Assembly: GCA_963763485.1 (NCBI GenBank)
Contig: CAVXOW010000003.1
Coordinates: 496,001-560,000 of the forward strand
Source: CAWCKS01 sp963763485
Lineage (GTDB): Bacteria; Pseudomonadota; Alphaproteobacteria; Rhizobiales; Xanthobacteraceae
Reading direction: 5' to 3'
Length of the DNA: 64,000 nt
Shown here: in pieces, positions 53,810 to 63,947 of the stretch
Numbering within the stretch: the first letter of the stretch is position 1
Layout of the letters: each line of letters begins with the position of its first letter
The notes under the pieces: generated by a model
Seen by the model: only the letters and a program-made list of their open reading frames with translations
Told to the model about the DNA's origin: nothing
The model's database searches: none
Translations under genes and position numbers: made by a program

Positions 53810-54602
53810 CCGACCGTCACCTGCATCCCGTCATACGCCGGCACGATGCTCTCAGGCAGCTCTTGCCGCAACACCTCGTAATCGATGTCGGAGTGCATGT
53901 TGGTGATGATGGCGCGACGTGGCTTCATCCGCTTGATCCAGGACAGCGCGTCGGCCACGCTGAAATGGCTCGGATGCGGCGTGTAGCGCAGCGCGTCGAT
54001 GATCCAGAGATCCAGATTCTCCAGCGCGGGTACGCTGCGCTCCGGAATATCGTTCACATCGGGCGTGTAGGCGACGTCGTTGAAGCGGTAGCCCAGCGCT
54101 GGAATGTTTCCGTGCTGGACCTGGAACGCGGACAAAGCGAGCTCACCACCCCTGCCCGTAATGGTTCTTTTCTCGCCTTCCTCGATCCCATGGTGATCGA
54201 GGATCGGCGGATAGTCACTGCCGGGGGGCGTCACGAAGCAATATCCGAACCGGATCAGGATATCCTTCGCCGTGGCCTGGTTGAGGTACACCGGAATGCG
54301 GCGCCGCATGTACATCACGACACCGCGCAGGTCATCGATGCCGTGCGTCTGGTCGGCGTGCTCGTGCGTCAGGAACACGGCGTCGACATGATCGACATTG
54401 GCGTCGAGCAATTGCTCGCGCAGATCCGGCGAGGTATCGATCAGGATCGCGTGGTGCCGGCATCGCCACGCTGCTCGATCAACAGCGAACAGCGCCGCCG
54501 GCGGTTCTTCGGGTTGTTGGGGTCGCAGACGCCCCAGCCGAGTGCCGGCCGCGGTACACCACCCGATGAGCCACAGCCCAAAATTGTCAGCGTCACGCTC
54601 AT
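53806..54602 (-). pseudogene. MBL-fold metallo-hydrolase, frameshifted
   Basis: The start at 54600-54602 opens MSVTLTILGCGSSGGVPRPA, typical of the PhnP-like MBL group. At about 54450 one base is missing; the next frame continues ILIDTSPDLREQLLDANVDH with the metal motif VFLTHEHADQTHGIDDLRG (HxHxDH-type) and HSDIDYEVLRQELP at the end. Corrected length is about 265 residues. Ten bases separate it from tatD. Substrates in this group are often cyclic phosphodiesters. The lesion is probably a sequencing error. Confidence 0.82.
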
Positions 54603-54612
54603 GCCGACGGTC

Positions 54613-55411
54613 TCATGCCGCCTTGACGGCACTCGGCCGCGGGACTTTGGAGAAGAAGTTGAAGAAGTTCTCGGTCGTTTGTCGCGCGATCTCCTCGAGC
54701 GAGACGCCGCGCACCTCGGCGAGGGTTTTTGCCGTCTCGACGACGAAGGCTGGTTCGTTGCGCTTGCCGCGATGTTTTCCCGGCGCAAGATACGGCGCGT
54801 CGGTTTCGACCATGATGCGGTCGGCCGGCAACTCGGCCGCGATATCGCGCAGGCCTTGCGTGCTCTTGAAGGTCAGGATGCCGGTGAATGAGATGGAGAG
54901 CCCGAGCGAGATGGCCTTCATGGCAAGCTCGCGGCCGCCGGTGTAGCAGTGCAACACGGCGCGGAACGGCCCCCTCGCCATTTCCTCGTCGAGAATCTTT
55001 CCGCAATCGCTCGTCGGCATCGCGGGTGTGGATCACGAGCGGCAGGCCGGTTAAGCGCGCGGCGGCGATGTGGGCGCGAAACCCCCTCGCCTGCGCCTCC
55101 GGCGATCCGTTCTTGTAGAAATAGTCGAGCCCGGCTTCGCCCAACGCGACGACCTTGGCCGGTTGGGTCAGCGCGACGAGCTCTTCGGCGCTGATGCCGT
55201 CTTCCTCGTCGGCATGATGCGGATGAGTCCCGACCGAGCAATAGACATTTGGAAAACGCGCCGCGATGTCGAGCAATTGCTGCTGCCGCCGCACCCGCGT
55301 CGAAATCGTCACGATTCTCCCGACGCCGGCGGCCTCGGCACGGCTGACAATGCCGTCGAGATCACCGGCGAAATCGGGGAAATCGAGATGGCAATGGCTG
55401 TCGACCAGCAT
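54613..55411 (-). pseudogene. tatD: TatD-family DNase, frameshifted
   Basis: The protein starts MLVDSHCHLDFPDFAGDLDG at 55411, overlapping the metG stop in ATGA. Metal-binding residues lie in DSHCHLDF, VVALGEAGLDYFY, LVIHTRDADE and, after the frame change at about 55010, VLHCYTGG and MVETDAPYLAPGKHRGKRN. One extra C explains the frame change. A corrected protein has about 265 residues. TatD is a magnesium-dependent exonuclease used in DNA repair. The gene order metG-tatD-MBL is the usual alphaproteobacterial one. Confidence 0.88.
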
Positions 55412-56983
55412 CATCCCTTCTTCTCCGCAGTCGTCTCGACATAACGCGGGAACACCGGCGCCGGCGCCGGCAGCGCCGAGCCCGGCAACGATGCGTGTCG
55501 ACAACGCGGCGAAATCCCGCTTGTCGGCGGCGATGCCGAGCAGGTCGAGCAGTTTTGCCGCAGATTGCGGCATGAACGGCTGCGCCAGGATCGAGACCTG
55601 CCGGATCACCTCCGCGGTGACATAGAGCACCGTGCCCTGCCTGATAGGATCGGTCTTGGCCAGCGCCCACGGCGCCTCACCCGCGAAATAGCGGTTGGCC
55701 TCGGCGACCACGGCCCACACCGTGTTCAGCACCTGATGCAGCTGCTGGGTCTTCATCGCCTCGCGCGCGGCGCCGATCATGGCGTCGGCTTGCGCCAGGA
55801 TCGCCTTGTCGGTGTCGCTGAACGCAGCGGGCTTCGGCAACGCTGCCGCGAACTGGCGATTGACCATCGTCAGCGAGCGCTGCGCAAGGTTGCCGAGATC
55901 ATTGGCGAGATCGGCGTTCGTGCGCGCGACGATTGCTTCATGGTTGTAGCTGCCGTCCTGTCCGAACGACACTTCGCGCATGAAGAAATAGCGGACCTGG
56001 TCGACGCCGTATTGCGCGGCCATCGCGAAGGGATCGACCACGTTGCCGACCGACTTCGACATTTTCTCGCCGCGGTTCAACAGGAAGCCGTGACTGAATA
56101 GTCGCTTCGGAACCTCGACGCCGGCCGACATCAGAAATGCCGGCCAATAGACGCCATGAAAGCGCACGATGTCCTTGCCTGTCACGTGCAGGTCGGCCGG
56201 CCAGTAGCGCTTGAACGTGGCGCTATCGGTGTCGGGATAACCCACAGCTGTGATGTAGTTGGTCAACGCGTCCATCCAGACGTACATCACATGCCCGGGC
56301 GCGCCGGGGACCTTGACGCCCCAGTCGAACGTCGTCCGCGAGACAGAGAGATCCTGCAAGCCGCTCTTCACGAAGCTGACGACCTCGTTGTAGCGCTCGC
56401 GCGGCAACACAAAGTCCGGCGCGCGCTCATAGAGCGCGAGCAGCTTGTCCTGATACGCCGACAGGCGGAAGAAATAAGTCTCCTCCTCCGTCCATTCGAC
56501 TGGCGAGCCCAAAGGCTCGCGTCGGATGCCATCGGCGCCCACGGTCGTCTCGCTCTCGTCGAAATACGCTTCCTGCCGAACGGAATACCAGCCGGCGTAT
56601 TTGCCGAGATAGAGATCGCCCGATTTCTCGATCGCAGTCCAAAGGGCCTGGCACGCCTTGATGTGACGCGGCTCGGTGGTCCGGATGTAATCGTCGTATG
56701 AGACATTCAGCGCCGTCATCATGTCCCTGAAGCGCGCCGAATTTCGGTCCGCCAGGGCAATCGGGGTCAGCCCTTCGGCAACCGCCGTCTGTTGCATCTT
56801 CAGGCCGTGCTCATCCGTTCCCGTCAGAAACAGGACATCGAAACCGTCGAGGCGCTGGAATCGTGCAATCGCATCGGTCACCATCGCCGTGTAGGCGTGG
56901 CCGATGTGCGGCACGCCGTTCGGGTAGAAGATCGGCGTGGTGAGAAAATAGGGCTGGCGGGCGGTGGCTTTTTCGGTCGTCAT
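55411..56983 (-). CDS. metG: Methionyl-tRNA synthetase, C-terminal end frameshifted
   Basis: Class I synthetase signatures: FYPNGVPHIGHAYTAMVTDA (HIGH), LFLTGTDEHGLKMQQTA and RGEKMSKSVGNVVDPF (KMSKS). There is no zinc-knuckle insertion and no C-terminal tRNA-binding domain, as in related species. After TRIVAG one extra G at about 55482 shifts the frame, so the sequenced frame runs on into tatD. Without the extra base the end is SALPAPAPVFPRYVETTAEK then KG and TGA at 55413-55411. The gene should be essential, so the lesion is very probably a sequencing error. Confidence 0.95.
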
Positions 56984-57043
56984 GATCTGACTAAAATTGT
57001 TTGAGTTCGCGAGGACTTGAGGACGAATCGAGATGCGCTGCGG

Positions 57044-58079
57044 TCAGCGCATGGCCTCAGCGAGCATTCCAAACACCGAAAAAACCAGCGGTTTCCGTTC
57101 CAAGTTGTATTCCTGAGTATCACGCGCGTCGCGCAGCACCTTTTCCCACACCTCGGAAACCCGCGCAAGGCTTGCCAGATTGGCGTTGGAGCCGTCGCCG
57201 AGCCGCGCGATCAGCCAGCGCTCCACCGTGTCGACAAAAGCGGCAAGCGTCGTCCGGTCGGTGCCGGCCAGTGCATCCCCCAGCGCATGCAGCGCTTTTT
57301 GGTCGACGTTGGGCAGCGATCCCAGCAGTTGCGCGGTCCGCTCCTGGAGGCCAAGCGCGGAGCCGCCAAGCAACATCAGGGCGCGCCCGACGCTGCCCTC
57401 GGAGGCCTCGGCGGCTTTGTGCAGCGCTGCGTCGTCATCCGGCAGGCCCACGGCGGCGGCCGCAGCGCGGATCACGTCCGCCGTCGCAAGCGGCCGCAGC
57501 ATCAGCTTGCGGCAGCGGGACTGGATCGTCGCCAGCACCCGCGCCGGCGCGTTGCTGAGCAGGAGAAACAGCGAGCGCGGCGGCGGCTCCTCGACAACCT
57601 TGAGCAGCGCGTTGGCCGAGTTGGCGTTGAGTTCATCGACGGTATCGACGATGCAAACGCGCCAGCCACCGCCGGCCGCGGTCGCGCCGAAGAACGTCAC
57701 GGTCTTGCGCGCATCTTCGACCGAGATCGCCGTGCGCAGCACGCCGCGATCGTTCAGCGTGCGCTCGAGCACAAGGAGTCCGCCGTGGCTGCTGCCGGCG
57801 ATGTGTTTTGCCGGTCGCACTCGCTGGATCGACCTCGAGTGTCGCCGCGCGCTGCACCTCGGGTGCAGCGGGCTCCGGGTGCGCCAACACGAAGCGCGCC
57901 AGGCGATAGGCCAGTGTCGCCTTGCCGATGCCGGGCGGGCCACCGATCAGCCAGGCATGCGGGATACGGCCGCCTCGGTAGGCGTCGAGCAGCATCGCTT
58001 CGGCCGCAGGGTGCCCAAAGAGCACGTTCGTCTGGCGCGGCGCGCGAACCTCGATTTCAGCTTCGTCGCGCTTCGCCAT
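57044..58079 (-). pseudogene. holB: DNA polymerase III delta-prime subunit, frameshifted
   Basis: The start ATG (58079) overlaps the tmk stop in TGATG. The N-terminal part has RQTNVLFGHPAAEAMLLDAY and Walker A IGGPPGIGKATLAYRLARF. At about 57805 an extra A in a run of four shifts the frame; the next frame continues IAGSSHGGLLVLERTLNDRG, VEDARKTVTFFG and LLKVVEEPPPRSLFLLLSNA (SRC-like region), ending at 57044. Corrected length about 345 residues. Delta-prime is a clamp-loader subunit and essential, so a sequencing error is the best explanation. Confidence 0.92.
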
Positions 58080-58759
58080 CACGCAACAGTCGCCGCCAGG
58101 CTGGCAGGCTGCGCCGGGACGGTAAGCTTCTCCGTCAGTACAGCCCAGACGCGGTCGGCGACGGTTGCGATGTCGGCGTCGGCGGCGACCAGCACGCAGC
58201 GCAAGGGATCGTCGACCGTGATCTGGCGAAACGCATCGCGCAGCTTGCGATGAAAGCCCAGGTCTTCCGCCTCGAAGCGGTCCGCCGCCGCGAGGCCGCG
58301 GCGCGCCGCGGCCCGCGCGAGGCCGACTTCGGCTGGGACATCGAGCACGAGCGTCAGATCAGGCTGCAGGTTGCCGATCGTGACGCGCTCCATCGCCTTG
58401 ATCAGCTTGATGTCGGCGGCACCGAGCTTGCCCTGATAGACGCGGGTGGAATCGAAGAAGCGGTCGCACAGCACCCAGGCACCGGCGGCAAGTGCCGGCG
58501 CGATCACGCGCCGCACATGGTCGTCGCGTGCGGCCGCGAACAGCAGCGCCTCGCCGTCGGCGCCAAGCACCTTGCCGACACCTGACAGCACAAGATGTCG
58601 GATGATCTCGGCTCCGGCCGAGCCGCCGGGTTCGCGGGTCACGACGGTATAGACACCGGCGGCGCGCAGCCGGTCGGCCAGCAGCTTGACCTGGGTCGAC
58701 TTGCCGGTGCCCTCGCCGCCTTCGAAGGTGATGAAGCGGCCGCGTGTCGAAATCGCCAA
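58079..58759 (-). CDS. tmk: Thymidylate kinase
   Basis: The 226-residue enzyme phosphorylates dTMP. It carries the P-loop FITFEGGEGTGKSTQVKLLA, the DRFFDSTRVYQGKLG motif and a LID region rich in Arg (ARAAARRGLAAADRFEAED). The start is a TTG at 58759, with GGAG six bases upstream. Located between the dac-like gene and holB in one operon. Confidence 0.94.
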   Translation of the reverse strand: MAISTRGRFITFEGGEGTGKSTQVKLLADRLRAAGVYTVVTREPGGSAGAEIIRHLVLSGVGKVLGADGEALLFAAARDDHVRRVIAPALAAGAWVLCDRFFDSTRVYQGKLGAADIKLIKAMERVTIGNLQPDLTLVLDVPAEVGLARAAARRGLAAADRFEAEDLGFHRKLRDAFRQITVDDPLRCVLVAADADIATVADRVWAVLTEKLTVPAQPASLAATVA

Positions 58760-58769
58760 GCAAAACTCC

Positions 58770-60032
58770 TTACAACTTGCCGACGCCGGCGCGGAGCCAG
58801 CCGATCACCAGTTCACTTGCGGTATCGAACGCGCGCCGCGTCATCGAGCCGGTTCCGACCAACTCGGAGGCATAGACCGGCACCTCGACGGCGACATTGG
58901 GCCCGCGCCAGACGCGCACGGTCCCGACCAGTTGTCCGCTGTCGACCGGCGCACGCACCGGCCCTGTATAAGTAATGCGCGCCAGCAGTTTGTCTGCCCC
59001 GCTCTTCTGCACCATGACGCCAACGGGTTCCCTGGCCGTCAGCGCTACCGACGAACTCTGACCGCCGAACACCTTCGCGTAGCCGACAATCTGGCCCGCC
59101 TCGAACAGGTGTCTCACCTCGAAATTGCGGAACCCCCACTCCAGCAATTTCTTGCCTTCGGTGAGGCGATCGTCCGGGTCTTCGACGCCATTGATGGCAA
59201 CGATGAGGCGGATGCCGTTCTGGACGGCGGAGCCGACCATGCCGTAGCCGCCATCCTTGGAGAAACCGGTCTTTAGCCCGTCGGCGCTGGTCAGCGCGTT
59301 GAGCAGGGCGTTGCGGTTGGTCTGGTAAATCTTGTTCCAGGTGAAGTCGCGCTCGTTGAATAGCTTGTACTGTTCCGGATAGGTCTTGATGATGAAGCGG
59401 GCGAGTTTTGCGATCTCGCGCACACTCATCTGGTTGGCAAGATCGGGCAGGCCCGAGGCATTGGCGAACGTCGCGTCCGCCAGGCCGATCTCTCTTGCGC
59501 GCTTGGTCATCAACTCAGTGAACCCGCGCTCGTTGCCGGAAATACCTTCGCCGAGCGCGATCGCGCCGTCGTTCGCATTCAGGATCACAAGGCCGCGCAA
59601 GAGGTCCTGGACCGCGACGCGGCTGTGGATCGCCGCAAACATGGTCGGGCCGCCCGACGGCGCGCCGCCGTGACGCCAGGCGTGCTCGCTGACAACATAT
59701 TCGTCTGTTGGTTTGATATCGCCGCTGGCCAGCTTGTCGAACACGACGACCGCCGTCATCATTTGCTGCATGCTGGACGGTGCGGTCGGCTGATCGGCGC
59801 TCTTCTCGAACAGCACGCTGCCGCTGTCGGCATCGATCAGAATTGCGGTGGGCGCCTCGGTCTCGTAGCCGCCCTCCTCCTTCTTCGCGCCCTGTACGCT
59901 TTGATTGGCGGCGAGTGCAATACCGTTCGCGATCAGACCTGCCGCCAACAGCGCGCATGCAATCGCTGCCCGAGCACAGCGCGGAGCGCGTACGATACGG
60001 CGCAAGCTGTCAGCGAAGTCACTCATCGCCAA
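58770..60032 (-). CDS. D-Ala-D-Ala carboxypeptidase-family protein with degenerate active site
   Basis: 420 residues with a signal-anchor or signal peptide (AAIACALLAAGLIANGIALA) and the PBP5/6 architecture (S11 domain, then a C-terminal beta domain and final amphipathic helix). KTG is present in DGLKTGFSKDGG (254-256). The SxxK motif is APSSMQQMMT, with Gln90 in place of the catalytic Lys after Ser87, and the SxN motif is LNANDGA, with Asn152 in place of Ser. Two of the three motifs are therefore lost, so carboxypeptidase activity is unlikely. The gene lies between rlpA and tmk. Confidence 0.9.
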   Translation of the reverse strand: MAMSDFADSLRRIVRAPRCARAAIACALLAAGLIANGIALAANQSVQGAKKEEGGYETEAPTAILIDADSGSVLFEKSADQPTAPSSMQQMMTAVVVFDKLASGDIKPTDEYVVSEHAWRHGGAPSGGPTMFAAIHSRVAVQDLLRGLVILNANDGAIALGEGISGNERGFTELMTKRAREIGLADATFANASGLPDLANQMSVREIAKLARFIIKTYPEQYKLFNERDFTWNKIYQTNRNALLNALTSADGLKTGFSKDGGYGMVGSAVQNGIRLIVAINGVEDPDDRLTEGKKLLEWGFRNFEVRHLFEAGQIVGYAKVFGGQSSSVALTAREPVGVMVQKSGADKLLARITYTGPVRAPVDSGQLVGTVRVWRGPNVAVEVPVYASELVGTGSMTRRAFDTASELVIGWLRAGVGKL

Positions 60033-60198
60033 TTCCTAGCACAGCTGACAGGCCTCCGACGCCTTTGCGCGCAAGTCCACAGCATTAAGGCGCCACTCCG
60101 TGTCAAAATCAGGTGCCGCTCCGGCGGGCGGCAACGAGATTTCGAACGAAACGTTGATTGGTCGGCTGAGGGCGACGTTGCGGGCGCTGAGAGGCGAT

Positions 60199-61155
60199 TT
60201 AGTACAGCCCGCGCCCGGCCATCGGATCAGGCGAGGCGCCAAGGCTCGCCGGCGCGTAAGCCGACACCGGCCGGGACATCCGCGCGACCGGCTGGCTCTC
60301 CAACTCTTCGACCGGCAAATCGTAGGAGACCTCACGCGGATTGAACAGCACGCGCTCGTCCACACTGGCGCGCCGCGAGGCCGACATTTCCGAGGTCGCA
60401 TTCAGCGAGGCAACGTCGGCGCTGGTGTTACCGAGCGAGTACGGCCTGCCCTCCGGGATCGGCACCTGGCCGCGGATCCGCCCGACCGGCGAAGCAACCT
60501 CCGGCACGAACGGTTTTGCCGAAGCGACCATGACAGCCGACGGCGCCGGCGCCGGCACGCCGGTGCGCAGCGTCGCCTCCAGCAAACGATCATCGGAACC
60601 TTCGAGCGGCGCCCGGCCGACATACTCGACCCGCACCCGTGCGACGCCAAAGCCATCAAACTCGAGCAGCTTCGCTGCCCGCGTCGATACGTCGATCAGA
60701 CGGTTACCGTGATAGGGGCCGCGGTCGTTGACGCGCAGGATGAGCGACTTGCCGTTCCGGATATTGGTGACGCGTACATAACACGGCATCGGCAGCGTCG
60801 GATGCGCCGCCGTCAGCGCGGTCATGTCGAAGATTTCGCCATTGGCCGTCTGGCGCCCGTGAAAATCATCGCCGTACCAGGACGCCATACCCTCGGCGCG
60901 ATAGTGGATGTCTTCCTCCGGGACGTACATCCGACCGGCGACCGTGTAGGGCTTGCCGACCCGGTAGGTGCCGCCGCCCTTCGGCACGGGATCACCGAAG
61001 TCGACCAGGCGCGCCGATGAGGCCACCCCGTATTTCGGATCGATACGCGAGGACAGCTTGTCGGACGAGGCGCAACCGGCCACCGCAAGGCAGGCGGCTC
61101 CAATCGTCGCCCAGCAAGCAAGGCGTGCACTTGTGCCGCGGGATTGCGTCCCCAT
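60199..61155 (-). CDS. RlpA-family septal lytic transglycosylase lipoprotein
   Basis: From the ATG at 61153-61155 the protein has about 318 residues. The lipobox LAVAGC follows a signal sequence (LACWATIGAACLAVAGC). The double-psi beta-barrel has GMASWYGDDFHGRQTANGEI and the catalytic Asp in ILRVNDRGPYHGNRLIDVST. No SPOR domain is recognised at the C-terminus, which is long and Pro/Ala-rich. It acts on denuded peptidoglycan at the septum in Pseudomonas. The upstream extension to 61242 is unlikely. Together with the dac-like gene it forms a cell-wall pair. Confidence 0.88.
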   Translation of the reverse strand: MGTQSRGTSARLACWATIGAACLAVAGCASSDKLSSRIDPKYGVASSARLVDFGDPVPKGGGTYRVGKPYTVAGRMYVPEEDIHYRAEGMASWYGDDFHGRQTANGEIFDMTALTAAHPTLPMPCYVRVTNIRNGKSLILRVNDRGPYHGNRLIDVSTRAAKLLEFDGFGVARVRVEYVGRAPLEGSDDRLLEATLRTGVPAPAPSAVMVASAKPFVPEVASPVGRIRGQVPIPEGRPYSLGNTSADVASLNATSEMSASRRASVDERVLFNPREVSYDLPVEELESQPVARMSRPVSAYAPASLGASPDPMAGRGLY

Positions 61156-61520
61156 ACGTCCCCAAGAACTCTTGTACGTCCCCAAGACTCTTGGCCCTGC
61201 GCGCCAAAAAGTCTTTGGCGGCCGACCATCGAACGAAACCATAAGATATCGCTGCGATATCCTCAGGATTCGTTAAAGCCGCGATCTGGCGGCTGCTTCC
61301 CATCCGTTCAAAACGTTATCCCAGCCGCATGGCGGCGGAAATGGGGCGCCGCACAGGCTGGTGAACGGCAGGTTTCATTTTGCGTTTCGTGCGTGGCAAA
61401 TCGGCACCACCTGGTTGGGCCCGTTGACCCCTGCCGGGGTCGCTCCTAAATTCGGTCGGAACTGAGCTTATTCAGAAATTGCAAGAAGAACCTGCAAGAG
61501 AACCCGAAAGGCGGCCATTG

Positions 61521-62912
61521 GTGAGCATTGCCGAAGCCTATGATCATCGCGATCCCCGATCGCTGCTGGTGCCGCCGCGGCCCGCGCCGAAGCCGGACAC
61601 CATGTCGACGATCAGGCGGATGGCCGCGGTCCGGCGCAGCGGCATCGATGGCTGGGGCAAGGCCGCCTATGAGGAAGACATTCTGAAAGGCCGCTTCCTT
61701 GGGCAGAACAATTTCATCGTCAACGCGCCGGATGCGATCCGCCACGTACTGATTGAGAACTACGAGAATTATACGCGCACGACGATCGGGATCCGCGTGC
61801 TGCGTCCGATTCTGGGCAGCGAGGGCCTCTTGCTGTCGGAAGGCCGGGCCTGGAAGCACCAGCGTCGTACGCTCGCGCCGGCGTTCTCGCCGCGCGCGGT
61901 GATGATGCTGGTGCCGCATATGCATGCGGCGATCGACGACGCCATCAAAGACCTCAACAGCCACGTCGGCGAGACGGTCGACCTGCGCGAGGCGATGCAG
62001 CGGCTGACGCTCGATATCGCCGGCCGCACCATGTTCTCGTTCTCGATCGATAAATTCGGTCCCGAGCTGCGCGCCTTCGTGATGGAGTACGGCACCCAAC
62101 TGGCGCAGCCCTACCCGCTCGATATGTTGCTGCCGCTCAACTGGCCGAGCCCGCAGGATTTCAAGCGCCGGCGTTTTCGCAAGCGGTGGACCGGCTTCAT
62201 CTCGAAACTGATCGAGGAACGGCGCCAGGTAAAGTCGACCGATGGCGCGCCGCGTGACCTGTTCGACCTGATGGTTCAAGCGCGCGATCCGGAAACCGGC
62301 GAAGCCTTCAACGACGCCCAGCTCGGTGACCAGGTCTCGACCATGATCCTCGCCGGTCACGAGACAACAGCAACCGCGTTGTTCTGGGCGCTCTACCTCT
62401 TGGCGCTGGATCCTGCGACGCAGGATGAGGTCGCTCGGGAAGCGCTTGACGCTGCGGCGTCAGGTGAGTTCACGATGGAAAAGCTGAAGTTCACCCGCGC
62501 CGTGCTCGACGAGACCATGCGGCTCTATCCGCCGGCGTTCCTGATCGCGCGCGCAGCCGCAGCACCCGACGTCATCGCCGGAAAGCCGGTGCAGAAAGGC
62601 GACATCGTCCTGATCTCGCCGTGGATCCTGCACCGTCATGAAAAGCTGTGGCGGGACCCGAATGCATTCGATCCGCGGCGCTTCCTGACCGGCACGCCAC
62701 CGGACCGCTTCGCCTACCTGCCGTTCGGGGTCGGGCCCAGAGTATGCATCGGGGCGCAGTTTGCGCTGGTCGAAGCGACGCTGTCGCTGGCGCGGCTGAT
62801 CGCCTCGTTCCGTGTCGAGCTCCGCTCGAATGAGCCAGTGATGCCGATCGGCGTCGTCACCACCCAGCCCGATCACGCCCCGCCGTTTGGGCTGACAAGA
62901 CGCGCGCACTAA
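61521..62912 (+). CDS. Cytochrome P450
   Basis: The frame opens as early as TTG 61479; a GTG at 61521 (MSIAEAYDHRDPRSLLVPPR) fits better. About 463 residues. P450 motifs: I-helix AGHETTATALFW, K-helix ExxR in DETMRLYPPAF, RFLTGTPPDRFAYLPFG meander and the heme-binding FGVGPRVCIGAQFAL with Cys. The family is most like CYP1xx bacterial fatty-acid or terpenoid hydroxylases; no redox partner gene is adjacent. Substrate unknown. Confidence 0.92.
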   Translation: MSIAEAYDHRDPRSLLVPPRPAPKPDTMSTIRRMAAVRRSGIDGWGKAAYEEDILKGRFLGQNNFIVNAPDAIRHVLIENYENYTRTTIGIRVLRPILGSEGLLLSEGRAWKHQRRTLAPAFSPRAVMMLVPHMHAAIDDAIKDLNSHVGETVDLREAMQRLTLDIAGRTMFSFSIDKFGPELRAFVMEYGTQLAQPYPLDMLLPLNWPSPQDFKRRRFRKRWTGFISKLIEERRQVKSTDGAPRDLFDLMVQARDPETGEAFNDAQLGDQVSTMILAGHETTATALFWALYLLALDPATQDEVAREALDAAASGEFTMEKLKFTRAVLDETMRLYPPAFLIARAAAAPDVIAGKPVQKGDIVLISPWILHRHEKLWRDPNAFDPRRFLTGTPPDRFAYLPFGVGPRVCIGAQFALVEATLSLARLIASFRVELRSNEPVMPIGVVTTQPDHAPPFGLTRRAH

Positions 62913-62916
62913 CGAA

Positions 62917-62947
62917 AACGCGTGCCTCGCAGGGCGAGACACGCGTT
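62917..62947. terminator. Hairpin between convergent P450 and small gene
   Basis: AACGCGTGCCTCGC and GCGAGACACGCGTT form a long stem with one mismatch and a three-base loop. It sits between the P450 stop and the stop of the minus-strand gene at 62977. No T-run. Confidence 0.5.
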
Positions 62948-62976
62948 CGTCACTCATCCGCGGCAGCTGATTTCAG

Positions 62977-63192
62977 TTATAGACCCGAGTAGCCCCGCGG
63001 CAGCGGATCATTCTCCGGCTCCTGCTCGCGCAAATACGTCAAACCACACACCACCAGGCGCTCGGGATCGGTCTCGCCTGCCGACGCAATCGTCTTCAAA
63101 TACTCCGACAATCGATTACGGGCGCGCTCCGCGACGTCCGGCGTGCGCATCAAGCCAAAAATATTGATCGTGCGTTCGATGACCTTGTCCAT
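62977..63192 (-). CDS. Small hypothetical helical protein (71 aa)
   Basis: The ATG at 63190-63192 follows AGAGGG. The product starts MDKVIERTINIFGLMRTPDV, continues AERARNRLSEYLKTIASAGE and ends with TYLREQEPENDPLPRGYSGL. It is soluble and resembles conserved rhizobial orphan proteins. Function unknown; the longer frame starting at 63237 is not supported. Confidence 0.55.
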   Translation of the reverse strand: MDKVIERTINIFGLMRTPDVAERARNRLSEYLKTIASAGETDPERLVVCGLTYLREQEPENDPLPRGYSGL

Positions 63193-63247
63193 CCAAACCC
63201 TCTTGCTGAATGTTTCGTAAACAGGCGGGATAACCAACGGCCCGCAC

Positions 63248-63379
63248 TCACCGCCGTTCCCGAAATTCGCTCAGTGCAGGGCTCCATTGCCTCCGGAACC
63301 ATTTCGGTCGTTCGATAAGCGATTGATTTATTGAGACAATTGCATCCTCACGAAACTCGAGAAAGCGCTTTTGTTTCAT
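63248..63379 (-). CDS. Possible small protein (43 aa)
   Basis: The frame from ATG 63377-63379, MKQKRFLEFREDAIVSINQS followed by LIERPKWFRRQWSPALSEF, has a conserved-looking short motif, but no good ribosome-binding site is present. A longer frame from 63502 is equally doubtful. Confidence 0.3.
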   Translation of the reverse strand: MKQKRFLEFREDAIVSINQSLIERPKWFRRQWSPALSEFRERR

Positions 63380-63538
63380 CGCGCGCGGGCCGACGAAACA
63401 CTCGGTCCCATCCGCGAAACCGTTTTCCCTCGTCCACGCAGGAATCCGGAAACCGACATGGTCTACAACTCTGTGCATCGGGATTGGCGGTCGGTTGGAC
63501 AAACGATCTGGACCGCGGGCGCATAGGAGGACATCCCA

Positions 63539-63868
63539 ATGACCAAGTTTTCATTCACTGGCGGCAAGGCTTTCATCGCTGCGGGTCTCATGCTCGGCAT
63601 GATTTCGACCGCGCACGCCTACACCGCCGAGCAGCAGCAGCTCTGCACCGACGACGCCTTCCGGCTGTGCAGCTCCGAAATTCCCGATATTGATCGCGTG
63701 ACGGCCTGCATGATCAAGCACAAGGCCGAGCTCAGCCCCGCCTGCAAGTCGGTGATGGGCCCCGCTCCCTCCGACGCGCGCGCCACCCCCGTGACAAGCA
63801 CGACGCAGGTGAAGGCGTCGAAGCCGATGAACATCACCCCGCAAAAGACCAGGCGCGCGGGCGTCTAA
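63539..63868 (+). CDS. Secreted Cys-rich GLG1-like protein (109 aa)
   Basis: The ATG follows AGGAGGACATCCC. A signal peptide ending STAHA precedes YTAEQQQLCTDDAFRLCSSE. The region CTDDAFRLCSSEIPDIDRVT then ACMIKHKAELSPACKSVM has the cysteine spacing of the Golgi apparatus protein 1 (GLG1) repeat, here a single copy with four cysteines. Such small periplasmic proteins are common in Bradyrhizobium; function is unknown. A strong terminator follows at 63907. Confidence 0.75.
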   Translation: MTKFSFTGGKAFIAAGLMLGMISTAHAYTAEQQQLCTDDAFRLCSSEIPDIDRVTACMIKHKAELSPACKSVMGPAPSDARATPVTSTTQVKASKPMNITPQKTRRAGV

Positions 63869-63906
63869 GCCGAGATCTTTCCGAGTTTACTCAGACGACG
63901 AGTGAG

Positions 63907-63947
63907 ACCGCTGGTGATCCCGCAAGGGGCACCGGCGGTTTGCTTTT
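63907..63947 (+). terminator. Terminator after the GLG1-like gene
   Basis: ACCGCTGGTG pairs with CACCGGCGGT (ten positions, one mismatch) around a G-rich loop, followed by TTGCTTTTG. It lies 38 bases after the stop of the gene at 63539-63868. Confidence 0.6.

Noticed and set aside
53810..54891. Continuation of the serine hydrolase frame (about 360 further residues)
   Set aside because: Antisense to the MBL and tatD genes, with no recognisable domain; it exists because the true stop is displaced by an indel.
55411..55500. MetG-TatD fusion protein suggested by the single frame
   Set aside because: Without one extra G, metG ends normally at TGA and tatD starts at the overlapping ATG, so the fusion is an artefact.
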